A stretch of DNA of 64,000 nt from NCBI GenBank assembly GCA_032718565.1, contig JAVGVS010000001.1, positions 8,759,789 through 8,823,788 on the forward strand. The letters run 5' to 3'. Every line of letters starts with the position of its first letter. Positions within the stretch are counted from its first letter, which is position 1. The notes under the pieces are model-generated. The model ran no database searches. It worked only from the letters and a program-made list of their open reading frames with translations, and was not told the DNA's origin. The DNA is from Distichodus sexfasciatus (taxonomy: Eukaryota > Chordata > Actinopteri > Characiformes > Distichodontidae). This document shows positions 35,001 through 41,830 of this stretch, in pieces. The translations under genes and the position numbers were made by a program.

Positions 35001-38000
35001 TGCCTTTGCTATGGACATATGTTACCCTTTCAAAAACAGTTATATTGAAATTTACAGATCTAATTATATACCGCAATATATACCGTCTATCGCATGGGCC
35101 TCAAAATGTACCGCAATATGATTTTTTTGCCATATCGCACAGCCCTATTTGCATCGCATACATTGTTTAAAATTTACTGAACAGACACAAAAGAGCATGT
35201 AAACCGTGTACCGACGCTCCCCATCCAACCTGATGGAGCTTGAGAGGTTCTGCAAAGAAGAATGGGGGAAACTGCCCAAAAATTGGTGTGCCAAGCTTGT
35301 GGTATCATACTCAAAAAGACTTGAGACTGTATACTTATATACATTTTTGTTTTTTATTTTTAATACATTTGCAAAAGCTTCAAATAAACTTTTTTCACTT
35401 TGTCATTATGGGGTATTGTGTGTAGAATTCTGAGGTAAAATATGAATTTAATATATTTAGGAATAAGGCTGTAACATAGGATATTGTGGAAAAAGTGGAG
35501 CGCTGTGAATACTTTCCGGATGCACTGTATCTGATGGAACTTTTTGAGCATGGTTGTTTTCATCAAATCCTTGCTTTCTTTTTCACAAGTGATCTGTAAG
35601 GAGCCTTTTTTCTCATATCCACCCTTTTGTCCCAGTTTACACACATTAGCTGGTATAGGGGTGGGCGATATATCGAATATACTCGATGTATCTCAGCTTG
35701 TTCCATGTGCGATGTAGTAAATGACTATATCGTGACAATCGAGTATAAATCCTAACGTTATTGTTAAACAGACAGCATGCACTTCGCTTTCGAGTTTTGC
35801 TTTTCTGCCGCGTCAAAGCAGACAGCTCGCTCCCTCGCCCATCCAGAAAACTCCTAGTGCATGCGCATTTTGTACTGCTTTCGTGCTTCGTTTCTCTGCT
35901 CGCTCCCCTGCCTATGGCATCACATCAATGCCAAAACTAGAGCGCGCAAAACGGCTTGCCGCAAAAATTCCACGAGCGTAAATTTCAAAGTCGCGAGCGC
36001 AAATGTGAAACTCGAGAGCACAAAATTAAGAATCGAATGCGCGGTTGTGATAATATTGCGTGCAAACTGTATTTTTGCTCCCGCGAATGTCTTTTTCCTC
36101 TTAATGTGTTAAATGGCCTCGCGCGCAAAGTAGATTACCGACGAGCGGCTTTTTTTCTCGAGTGAGATTTTATCGCGCGCGGTTTGAAAGGGGCGGGTTT
36201 TGGCAGTTTGGGGACAGACAAGTGGGCAGGGGGAGTCATTGATTGTGTGCTTATTAAATGTGTAAGACCTAACTATTAAATTATTATTATAAGGTCGATA
36301 AACTATAACTTGCGTTTAACCTACCTGCCGCTGTTCCTCTTCCTCCGCCATCTTCGGTAATCTACTTTGCGCGCAAGGCCATTTAACACATCGAGAGGAA
36401 AAAGGATTAAAAATATAGTTTGCACGCAACATTACCACAACCACGCACTCGACTCTTAATTTTGTGCTCTCGAGTTTCACATTTGCGCTTGCGATTTAGT
36501 TTAATTTTACCACAAAATAAACTATATCAATGTAAACGATATTGTGTAATCCTATATCTCGTATGAAAATGTATCGATATATTTCAAAAACTCGATATAT
36601 CGCCCAGCCCTAATCGCAATATTATTTTTATGCCATATCGCCCAGCCCTAGCCTGGTACCTCTTACTTCATCATAATAAACCTCCTCCCTTCCCTTTAAC
36701 TCTGCTCTCTCAAAATCAAATCTGAGAAGAATTTCTTTCAATTATCCTGATATATCTAAACAGGACTGTCTTCAATTAAGGTACCAAAGATGGAAAACAG
36801 GCCATTATGTTGACCCTTCTTTGAGGAATCAAAATAAACAACAAAAATGTATTTTGATCCAGAAGAATGTCCAGCATACAGAGATGTTCAGCACCACGGA
36901 GAGCAACTGTCTGTCAAGGTTGTGGCAGTTTGACACACAGCACAGGGCATGTGAAAGGTCAGAGGAGCTGTAGGGTGTCACACATATGAAGGCCTGTATT
37001 ATTCAAAACCAAAACAAGTTTGTTAATATTTTGCTACCAAAGGCCTTTCTTAAGACCTGACTACAAAAATATACACAAAATGTCAATACATACCTATAAG
37101 TGTTCCACAGTAAAGGTGGTAATATTAACAATATCATAATTATTTCAAATTTTTACCTTCATTAAGATTAATAAATGATCATTTAGTGATGTGCTTTTCA
37201 TAGGCTGTGATGCTGTAAATTCTAATAATGAAATATGTGACCCTGCCTATGATAACCCAGCTAAAGTCATTTTTTGGCAACTCTCTGTTTTATATATAAA
37301 ATAATTCTACATAATTTAAAGAACATTTTCTGAAAATTTCACCTTGATATCTTTAATACTGACCAAGTAAGGCCATGTCAAAGATTTGACAAATTACAGG
37401 CTCAGAAAAACAGGTTTTTGAGAAATTTCAATGTAAAACACACATATTTTCAACACTGATGCATCTTTGAACCATAATTATCCTGACTGTGTGTCATATA
37501 CCAAATGAAAGCTTACATTCTCCCATTTCAAGTGATATATGACACATTTATGGAAAAATTCTGATACCTTTGGAAAATGGGTCTATTTATTATGATACGC
37601 ATGGCGAAAAAGCATGCATATCAACACGAAAAAGCATGTTTAAACACTCGGCTACCTTCTGTCCCTTGCTTACTGGCGCCGCCATGGGGGATGGAAAAAA
37701 AATTTACCTCAGAATTACCTCACAGTTAGCATCGAAGTCTTTTTTTTTGAGAGATACCAAGCATAAAATGTCGATGAAATAGCCTGGTTAGATTGACAAA
37801 ACGTTCATCTACGACGTTAGAAAAGCAATGTTTACGAAGCCAACCTCCGGTATTTTCCGGTGGAAAATGAAAACGTAAAGTGAATAAAATCACGAATTTC
37901 GGTATTTATCCTGTTAGAAATTACATTTCAAACATTACATCTGAAAACCTCAGTACATAATCTATCATTTACTGCAATAAAGTCATATGGCATATTGTTG

Positions 38001-38883
38001 ACATTTTTCTTGCTATGACTACTTTGACGCTCTTTATTTCATAATTAGATTTGGCGATTTTAGCCGGGTTTTCACAGGCGGGGTCACATATATGCTTGAG
38101 TCACTTTTTAAATGAAACACACGCATACTAAAACGAACTGTAGACTGCACACAGATTAGGTAAGTAAGACTCTGATAATCATGACTGGTCAGTTTCTCTC
38201 TTACTACTGCTTTCTGTTTGTCTAATAATAGTGAATGATTAGACATAATTTATGAAAATGCATTTTCAACTAGAAACTCCCTTAAATGGATGTTTATGAC
38301 CTCAAGCTGCAAAAAGAAAATCTGTCACTCACACATATAAAAGGACGTGGGGAGAAAAAGAGAGTAAGGATTTCATAGACCAGGGTAACACCTTGAATCT
38401 GTGGCTACTGACAGTGTTCTGAAGAGGGGAAATGCAAACCACAAGCACAGTGTTGAGAGTCTTAAGACTCACTGTTGCAAAGGACATTCTGTCTAAAATG
38501 ATCCAACAGTAGGGGCTACTGCACAAATCACAAATAATGTACTGTATAAAGAAGGTGATGGGTGTAATGAGTCATGACACATAGCGTAGCCTATTATAGG
38601 CACCTTCAACGGTAAACAGAGTTAGCATTATGCCTGACTACGTTTTTGCACAAAATTCCTAATTACCTGACCAGACAGACATACTGTAAGTTAACCTAAG
38701 ACTTGTGTGTAGGTACAATAACTGATTTATTTTTCTACCTGTGATAACTAAAAGTCTATTGAAAGTTATTGGACGGAGACGCTTCCTTCAGCATCACTGC
38801 ATTGTTGTGCCAAAGTTCAATGTCATGCTATCAGTGAAAAACAGGAAAAGTGGAAAAGTATGTGTGTGTGTGTGTGTGTGTGA

Positions 38884-38916
<33 letters not shown>

Positions 38917-40840
38917 TGATATTTAGTAAGATACAGTATACAGATATAGGCCTGTCGCGATAAACGATAAATCAATTAATTGCACGATAATTAAAATGAG
39001 GTCGATCATTTTTCCGGCCGCGCTAATTTTCATTTGCATGCTTGTTTGTTTTCCTCGTGTCTTTCTCTACCAAATGGGAATATCTGCTCTTTTTAGCGAA
39101 CCGGGTCATTTGGCTCAGCTCACCAAGAAGAGCCGGCTCTTTCGGCTCCTAAACGGCTCTTTTTAAAACCTGATGCTGATTAGCGTGACCTGATTTGAGC
39201 TTGTTAAAAATAAGACGCCGTCTCGTGGGCGGGCTTTTTCGGAAGACAACGTGTTCCGGCCACTGTCGTCCTTAATGTTTAGGCAGCTCAAAGAGCCATC
39301 TCGTTCGCGAACGACACATCGCTAGTAATGAGGAGTGAAGTCTCGTGTCAGTTAGGCTACTTGCCAGCCACATGGTCTCGTACCACAGAGTGTAGCAAGG
39401 CAGAGAAAACGCTAACGCTAGTTGAGATTCGGAAAAAACTGAGATGGAATTGGTTTCAAAGCCGAACGCGACAGCTTCAGTGCGGGAGCACTTTGGATTC
39501 AAACCGAATGACCATGATGAACCACTTAACCTGTGCCTGCCGGTATGTTGCATTTGTTGTAAAACAGTAGCAACTAAACATGGCAATACAACAAACATGC
39601 ATCTGCACCTAAAACAATCATCTGATGCAGTTTTCCCAGCTAGGAAAAAAGAAATACAACAGATGTGCCGTCTCCGTCTTCCCGTCAGTCCACAGTCATT
39701 GGGGCGTTTAATCGACAAACAAAATATAAACAGGGCAGTGTAAAATAGTGCGCACTCACAGTGTAGTTTAATATTTTAAGGGCGATTTTGTTTACAGAGA
39801 TTTCATAATCCATTTTATTTCTTGTTTTTGGTTGTGTTTGGTTTTTATTCAAGGGCATTTTTTTGTTAACAGAGACTGAGAGTCCATTTTCTTTATTGTT
39901 TTTGGTTGTTTTGTTTATTTATTTTGGATATTAAAAATGTCTTCCAGTCCAAGTGTTAAATGTTCTTTAGAAATTAAAGTTTATTGATCGTTGAAAGGGT
40001 GTACTTGCATTAATATGCCATTATCATTACATCAGTTGAAAGTGGTCTCACAACAACAATATTATAGTTTATCGCAATAATTCCTGGGACAATTTATCGT
40101 CCAGCAAAATTTGTTATCGTGACAGGCCCATACAGATAGTGAATGAGTGTGAGACATAGTAAGTAAGAGCAAGAGTAAGCGGATGAGCATTAGTGATAGG
40201 GGAGTAAATCACAAGTTTAATCACAAAACGATACTGACACTCATTCAACTGCTAACTATTCAATGTCTACCGACACAATATTGATTTGACTTGAGACACA
40301 AAAGCAGCTAAAATGACAATTTTATTCCTGAGCATCAGACCTATTCAACAGACATGTAAAAGAAATCTTTTAATAAAAATCCTATATTAATATTCTGATC
40401 AGTATATGGTTATTTTAGAATATGTATGATTGAAGTTTTCATTGTGGACTGATGATAAGGGTGGATTTATGAATCGATAAAGGCTGATGTATCATTACAC
40501 CCGTCGTGAGTAGTGGGGGGGGGAGTGATACAGTGACTAAAGGAGAGTGAGTGAATGAACAAGTAACTGAGAGTGACAGCGTGAGTAACTGAGGGTGAGA
40601 TTAAGTCAGCATGAGGTGAAGAGAGTGAGAGACATTGAGCGAATGACAGTGAACTAGTGAGCGAGTGAGACAGAGAGAGAATTACAAAGCCATTCAAACT
40701 TGTTGATTTTCGTGAACGTTTCAGTCATGATCCAAGATTATTTGCTACTCACAGGCGATGTAGGCGATGAGAGCGAGTGCGACGAGCAGCTTCATCATTC
40801 TTCTGTTTATGACCGTTATGAGCCACGACATCCGCAACAT
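7943..40840 (-). CDS. uxs1: UDP-glucuronic acid decarboxylase 1, nine 5' coding exons (partial)
   Basis: Converts UDP-glucuronate to UDP-xylose, the donor that starts glycosaminoglycan chains on proteoglycans; the family is an NAD+-dependent short-chain dehydrogenase/epimerase in the Golgi/ER lumen. Nine exons (40753-40840, 29511-29538, 28713-28761, 24289-24332, 21883-21943, 18841-19021, 14992-15096, 11381-11440, 7943-8064; 738 nt) join in phase with AG/GT borders into 246 residues closely matching vertebrate UXS1. Visible: a short cytoplasmic tail and signal anchor at about 16-30, a luminal stem at about 31-85, the GxxGxxG loop at G93-G96-G99, D117 at the end of strand beta2, S199-T200-S201-E202, and catalytic Y229-x3-K233. 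The family is about 420 residues long, so roughly 170 C-terminal residues lie past position 1. The start was chosen by similarity and an A at -3; an in-frame ATG sits three codons later. No disabling change is seen. Confidence 0.97.
9310..10074 (+). mobile_element. pogo-like (Tc1/mariner superfamily) deleted element
   Basis: 765 bp with inverted ends CCGCATTTCTCCAACGATA (left) and CCGTATTTCCCCAACGATA (right, reverse complement), flanked by TA at 9308-9309 and 10075-10076. Subterminal ATAAGCCGCCCC-type repeats follow. The interior keeps only the 3' part of a transposase. Confidence 0.8.
9583..9811 (+). pseudogene. pogo-like transposase C-terminal remnant
   Basis: Frame one reads AWNNMKPESIQNGFRKAEI, the W..(I/M)..ESI..GFRK signature near the end of pogo/Tigger-type transposases; it stops near 9702. 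The next frame gives an acidic tail, NDIYGSDFEGFEER, to a stop at 9811, again typical of that family. The catalytic DDE domain is missing. Confidence 0.6.
11381..11440 (-). CDS. uxs1: uxs1 coding exon 8
   Basis: 60 nt encoding GLAKRVGARLLLASTSEVYG, including the S-T-S-E active-site segment (199-202). Acceptor GTCAACAG, donor GTATGT. Confidence 0.97.
13367..13933 (-). pseudogene. hAT transposase N-terminal part with a stop at codon 5
   Basis: Reads M-G-K-C-stop-F-N-E-R-W-L-E-D-E-Q from 13933; the fifth codon is TAA (13919-13921) where hAT relatives have a Lys. The rest is open to 13367: EARCDLCKKIKLATMGSKAIDSH is the Cys-Cys...His zinc-finger-like region and LWTLQTVSRHHSYTSNDD with MFPDSQCAKTFTCG is the next conserved block. 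It stops at KKEQLVV, before the catalytic domain, so the remainder is deleted. A product from a downstream Met at 13903 is conceivable but has no known role. Confidence 0.75.
14126..14586. mobile_element. TA-flanked MITE (TGTGACCC family), short copy
   Basis: 461 bp with inverted ends TGTGACCCCGCCCGTGAAAA and TGTGACCCTGCCTATGATAA, flanked by TA at 14124-14125 and 14587-14588. About 280 bp of its interior matches, in reverse complement, the larger copy at 37236-38088, so it is an internally deleted relative. No coding content. Confidence 0.88.
14640..14762. repeat. tandem repeat, about 50-bp unit, 2.5 copies
   Basis: The unit AAGACTTTTCAATACTTTTC and following AAGGCCTTAAAAAACATTTT recurs at about 14642, 14692 and 14741. 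Lies just inside the right end of the hAT element and looks like duplicated subterminal sequence. Confidence 0.75.
14992..15096 (-). CDS. uxs1: uxs1 coding exon 7
   Basis: 105 nt encoding DQIYHLASPASPPNY and the following PIKTLKTNTIGTLNML, the IYHLAS strand and helix of sugar-nucleotide epimerases. Acceptor TTGTAG, donor GTAAGT, both strong. Confidence 0.98.
15097..18840. other. uxs1: uxs1 intron 6
   Basis: Apart from a purine-rich stretch at about 15785-15830 and the foldback MITE at 17504-17797, nothing recognisable. Confidence 0.6.
17504..17797. mobile_element. foldback-like MITE with iterated GTTCTAACG motifs
   Basis: 294 bp. The outer inverted repeat of about 60 bp starts ACGGAAGCGTATTGCTGCCA at both ends. 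Inside, the left arm carries copies of ACGTTAGAACG-type motif and the right arm its complements (GCGTTCTAAAG, GCGTTCTAACGTG twice). Flanks TCATTTCT and GCATTTCA suggest an imperfect 8-bp target duplication, as for hAT. No coding content. Confidence 0.8.
18841..19021 (-). CDS. uxs1: uxs1 coding exon 6 (NAD-binding motif)
   Basis: 181 nt encoding residues 91-150, starting ITGGAGFVGSHL. Carries the glycine-rich dinucleotide loop, the acidic D117 that binds the adenosine ribose, and the family signature FFTGRKRNVEHW. Acceptor CTGTAG, donor GTGAGT. The most diagnostic exon of the gene. Confidence 0.98.
19746..21366 (-). mobile_element. Tc1-like DNA transposon (second family), inactive
   Basis: 1621 bp with inverted ends CAGTTAGACCCGGAAATATT and CAGTTAGGCCCAGAAATATT. 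TA flanks the left end (19744-19745); the right flank is CA, a probable mutated TA. The ends differ from the 4236 element, so it is a separate family. Same strand as uxs1. Confidence 0.93.
19998..21014 (-). pseudogene. Tc1-like transposase, frameshifts and stops
   Basis: Starts MRSKELSMEVKQTVLWLKKK at 21014, with paired-like helix-turn-helix domains and RRPRKTT. The frame slips near 20665, a TAG falls just before FWNSILWTDE, and another stop follows SSVK. The DDE acids are present in WTDETK, QMDSDPKHTAK and SPDLNPIEHAF; a further frame change near 20120 leads to a C-terminus ending GFSTKY at 19998. About 339 residues' worth of sequence, four or more lesions. Confidence 0.9.
21883..21943 (-). 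CDS. uxs1: uxs1 coding exon 5
   Basis: 61 nt encoding FTQKYPPVKFLSEKDRKRIL after the split Ser codon, the conserved linker entering the first beta strand of the Rossmann fold. Donor GTGAGA. Only about 0.5 kb from the end of a Tc1-like insertion in intron 5. Confidence 0.95.
22464..22625 (+). repeat. dispersed direct repeat, copy 1
   Basis: About 160 bp beginning GCAGTAGGTGCATCGTAAAC and continuing AACTGACTCCCTACTACTTA; matches 24079-24246 in the same orientation with scattered differences. No TIR, tail or coding content seen; family unknown. Confidence 0.8.
24079..24246 (+). repeat. dispersed direct repeat, copy 2
   Basis: Partner of 22464-22625, starting GCAGAGGATGCATCCTAAAC. Ends about 40 bp before uxs1 exon 4, inside the region where the downstream intron boundary signals sit. 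Confidence 0.8.
24289..24332 (-). CDS. uxs1: uxs1 coding exon 4
   Basis: 44 nt encoding AVAPLREKIRDLEL plus AG of the next Ser. Continues the stem helix; matches the PLREKIRDLE segment of the family. Acceptor TTTGTAG, donor GTAAAT. Confidence 0.92.
24687..24750 (+). repeat. segment shared with 27836-27900
   Basis: Both contain TTATTTAT, ATGAGTTTTGTCTGTA and ACTGAACTGGA/ACAGAACTGGA in the same order, so they are two copies of one repeat, probably hAT interior. Confidence 0.55.
25000..25629. mobile_element. TA-flanked MITE with TGTGACCCTCC ends
   Basis: 630 bp. The inverted ends match over about 37 bp (shared core ACGGC-AAACCAGTCGCTTGT), flanked by TA at 24998-24999 and 25630-25631. Outermost bases resemble the 14126 and 37236 elements but the rest of the TIR differs. 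No coding content. Confidence 0.85.
26165..26250. mobile_element. hAT-type terminus
   Basis: Ends ATTGTTGCAGCCCTA after palindromic AATCGATTATT motifs, the usual form of a common fish hAT end (TAGGGCTGCAAC reversed). The other end of this copy was not found. A short CA run follows. Confidence 0.5.
27003..28160. mobile_element. hAT-type element, left end and probable body
   Basis: Begins TAGAGCTGCAGCTATCGATT, a hAT-type terminus. The interior segment at 27836-27900 is shared with 24687-24750. A right end near 28160 (CGATTTATTCAAGTTATTCG) is only suggestive. Confidence 0.4.
28713..28761 (-). CDS. uxs1: uxs1 coding exon 3
   Basis: 49 nt encoding SIQEHGEMKIEQRIDE, part of the luminal coiled stem. 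Acceptor CACACAG; donor GTTGGT is a weak non-consensus site. Phase fits exons 2 and 4. Confidence 0.92.
28762..29510. other. uxs1: uxs1 intron 2
   Basis: 749 bp with no recognisable feature. Confidence 0.8.
29511..29538 (-). CDS. uxs1: uxs1 coding exon 2 (28-nt microexon)
   Basis: A 28-nt exon encoding VWGTYTNMR across phase joins: T from exon 1 plus CT makes Ser, and its final AG plus G makes Arg. Matches the segment of vertebrate UXS1 just after the membrane anchor. Acceptor AG is preceded on the minus strand by 24 consecutive T; donor is GTAATA. Far too short for ORF-based detection; supported by exact phase on both sides. Confidence 0.9.
29539..29564 (-). promoter_or_regulatory. uxs1: extreme polypyrimidine tract at the uxs1 exon 2 acceptor
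   Basis: On the minus strand 24 consecutive T run straight into the acceptor AG (29539-29540) of the 28-nt exon. A homopolymer of this length is prone to length change. Confidence 0.85.
30689..31236. mobile_element. non-autonomous hAT element
   Basis: 548 bp with ends TAGAGGTCGACCGATAT and TAGAGGTTGACCGATAT, and a perfect 8-bp target duplication ATCAACAG at 30681-30688 and 31237-31244. Subterminal GCCGATATT repeats at both sides. No coding content. Confidence 0.95.
31308..31480. mobile_element. Tc1-like terminal fragment
   Basis: Starts CAGTCCTGGCCAAAAATATT after TA, a Tc1-type terminal repeat, followed by AT-rich subterminal sequence. The opposite end is absent, so it is truncated; right boundary approximate. 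Confidence 0.6.
32911..33429. mobile_element. Harbinger-like (PIF) deleted element
   Basis: Ends AGCCTGGAATATACTTGCTG and GGCCTGGAATATACTTGCTG, flanked by TTA at 32908-32910 and 33430-33432, fitting the 3-bp TWA duplication of PIF/Harbinger. 519 bp, with many TACGTACG-type palindromes and no intact gene. Confidence 0.7.
33916..35147 (+). mobile_element. hAT element with BED-finger transposase remnant
   Basis: 1232 bp; ends TAGGAGTGCACGGCATAAA and TAGGGCTGTGCGATATGGC; perfect 8-bp target duplication TTTGCATC at 33908-33915 and 35148-35155. Internally deleted. Confidence 0.95.
34104..34765 (+). pseudogene. ZBED/hAT transposase, internally deleted
   Basis: Reads MEEQLVKKTG, then a BED-type zinc finger IWTWFGFRVS...C33-T-I-C36...H53-x4-H58. 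After QQTSIT the frame shifts near 34380, giving QRWTEITNAISVFLCKDMLP and LDSRYAAPNRTYF. The catalytic RNase H core and insertion domain are missing; sequence resumes with LKPETMDRLVFLAKNLHKLP and a stop at 34765, the C-terminal hAT dimerisation tail. So the two gene ends have been joined by a large deletion. Sense strand opposite to uxs1. Confidence 0.8.
35203..35527 (+). mobile_element. Tc1-like 3' fragment, same family as 4236-5857
   Basis: Corresponds to about 5488-5857 of the full element: transposase end (RRSPSNLMELERF, then WGKLPKNWCAKL), a deletion of about 47 bp around the stop codon, then the right terminal repeat ending CGGATGCACTG followed by TA. The 5' three quarters is absent. 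Confidence 0.92.
35656..36650. mobile_element. non-autonomous hAT element with large internal inverted repeat
   Basis: Ends TAGGGGTGGGCGATATATCG and TAGGGCTGGGCGATATGGC; flanks AGCTGGTA and GCCTGGTA suggest an imperfect 8-bp target duplication. Inside, 35993-36140 and 36355-36493 form an imperfect inverted repeat of about 140 bp. A second terminus-like sequence (CGCCCAGCCCTA) occurs at 36601-36612, 38 bp inside the true end. GC-rich, CpG-containing interior without a gene. Confidence 0.85.
37236..38088. mobile_element. TA-flanked MITE (TGTGACCC family), long copy
   Basis: 853 bp with ends TGTGACCCTGCCTATGATAA and TGTGACCCCGCCTGTGAAAA, flanked by TA (37234-37235, 38089-38090). Its right 280 bp is near-identical to the reverse complement of the 14126-14586 copy. 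A 70-codon open frame at 37570 has no recognisable domain. Confidence 0.9.
38860..38916. repeat. compound microsatellite (GT)n(GA)n
   Basis: About 20 bases of GT repeats followed by about 36 of mostly GA repeats. Confidence 0.95.
39098..39325. mobile_element. nested repeat with GAGCCGGCTCTTT motifs
   Basis: Contains GAGCCGGCTCTTTCGGCTCC on the left and AAAGAGCC...GTTCGCGAACGACACATCG on the right, resembling ends of a fish hAT-type repeat. Boundaries and duplication not resolved. Confidence 0.45.
39444..39743 (+). pseudogene. hAT/ZBED transposase N-terminal remnant
   Basis: 99 residues: SVREHFGFKPNDHDEP leads into a BED-like finger with C36-x2-C39 and H55, followed by the GNTTNMHLHL motif. 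The second zinc His expected about five residues after H55 is replaced (SSD). The frame ends at 39743 with no catalytic domain. Confidence 0.7.
40197..40505. mobile_element. small hAT-like repeat
   Basis: Starts TAGGGGAGTAAATCACAAGT and ends near ATGTATCATTACACCCG. The left part resembles 63909 onward at the right edge of the window. No clear target duplication. Confidence 0.45.
40753..40840 (-). CDS. uxs1: uxs1 coding exon 1 (start codon, membrane anchor)
   Basis: Encodes 29 residues plus the first base of S30, beginning MLRMSW and ending in the hydrophobic stretch KLLVALALIAYIA, the signal anchor of this type II Golgi protein. Donor GTGAGT occupies 40747-40752. An out-of-frame ATG at 40857-40859 would overlap this start if the transcript begins upstream of it. 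Opens at the edge of the CpG-rich promoter. Confidence 0.93.
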
Positions 40841-41830
40841 CCTCCAGCTCACAGAACATCGAGCCCGGAAGCCGCGGCGAGCCTCACAACTCCTGCATCG
40901 CCAAACACTGGAGGCGCAAACACTCCGGGACTAAGTCGAGTTCACAAGGCTCGACCCGGGAGTTTGACCTACAACTTCACCTCAATGTGTACAGGCTTAT
41001 GCGTCCGCAAATTCTCTCCCAGACTAACTAAACTCTACAGCGGCGCGTCACAGACCTGTATCGTAAGTTTGAGCGTTACATGGACACCAGCGCGGGCGCG
41101 TTAGCTTCCCGTGCCCATGCTAATTAAGCTAAGTCTCGCCCCGCTAACACTGCCTTTACGCAGGCCCTCTCTTGTAAATAACGCAGTTAAGCCCCGCTTA
41201 TCTTTTTACATATTAAAGAGGCACTGAGTTGAGCGCTACACCGCGACCACGCTTTGCGCTGCCAGCGCGAACTTCCCGACAGCTGGCTAGTTAGCTGGGC
41301 TGCTAACTGCCGAGTTTAGAAAGCACTGAGTTCGATGTGGACATGCTGATCGCTAGTTTCTTTCTTGTCTCGAGTACTACACCAGTCTCTTACTCTAATG
41401 GAACAGGCTCATACTGTGGGCGAACGACCCGTTTGAAACACATACAGTAGCCGAAATAAGAGTTGCAGCGCCGTGCGGCTTCTCCATGTACTTCTTGAAG
41501 TGAGCTGTACACAACACGAGCGATGACGTCGGCTATCGGCTAGTTGCCCTGCCGCGATAGCAGGTACCCACGCACGACTAAGTTGACGAACACACCCGGC
41601 GTTAATCGCGCTGCGATTAAATTAGAATTGAACGCCGTGTATTCCGGCTTAACTCGACGGTAACAAACGAAAGCAGATAGTCCGTCTGTGTTGTAAAAGG
41701 CAATACGAGCGTTGCCAGTGGAAAGCACTCGAGTACAGATCTGTTCACCCTGAGAACAGAGCCCCATTCATCCACTCAAGACAGCTCAGCGGGACTCGAT
41801 CGAGACCGAGTGTGATTAATGCCGAGTGTA
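40841..41830 (-). promoter_or_regulatory. uxs1: CpG-rich promoter and 5' UTR region of uxs1
   Basis: Directly upstream of the uxs1 start the composition changes to GC-rich with many CpGs (several CGCG, GCCGCGGCG-like runs), unlike the AT-rich flanks. It contains ATGACGTC near 41522, a CRE/ATF-type core. No TATA box was clear. Inferred to be the housekeeping-type promoter; the transcription start is not visible. A 134-codon plus-strand open frame here (40700-41104) has no recognisable domain and is likely a by-product of CpG composition. Confidence 0.7.

Larger units (their letters stand above)
38947..40130 (+). mobile_element. hAT element with BED-finger remnant and nested insertion
   Basis: 1184 bp; ends TAGGCCTGTCGCGATAAACG and TGGGCCTGTCACGATAACAA; perfect 8-bp target duplication TACAGATA at 38939-38946 and 40131-40138. 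Contains a second repeat at about 39098-39325 and a transposase start at 39444. Confidence 0.95.
29539..40752. other. uxs1: uxs1 intron 1
   Basis: 11.2 kb, the longest complete intron, and packed with DNA transposons (30689, 31308, 32911, 33916, 35203, 35656, 37236, 38947 and 40197). No additional coding exon fits. Confidence 0.75.

Noticed and set aside
39272..39718. 148-codon minus-strand open frame
   Set aside because: It is antisense to the BED-finger hAT remnant and its nested repeat.
40700..41104. 134-codon plus-strand open frame opposite uxs1 exon 1
   Set aside because: No recognisable domain; it lies antisense to the uxs1 start in CpG-rich DNA, where stop codons are rare by composition.
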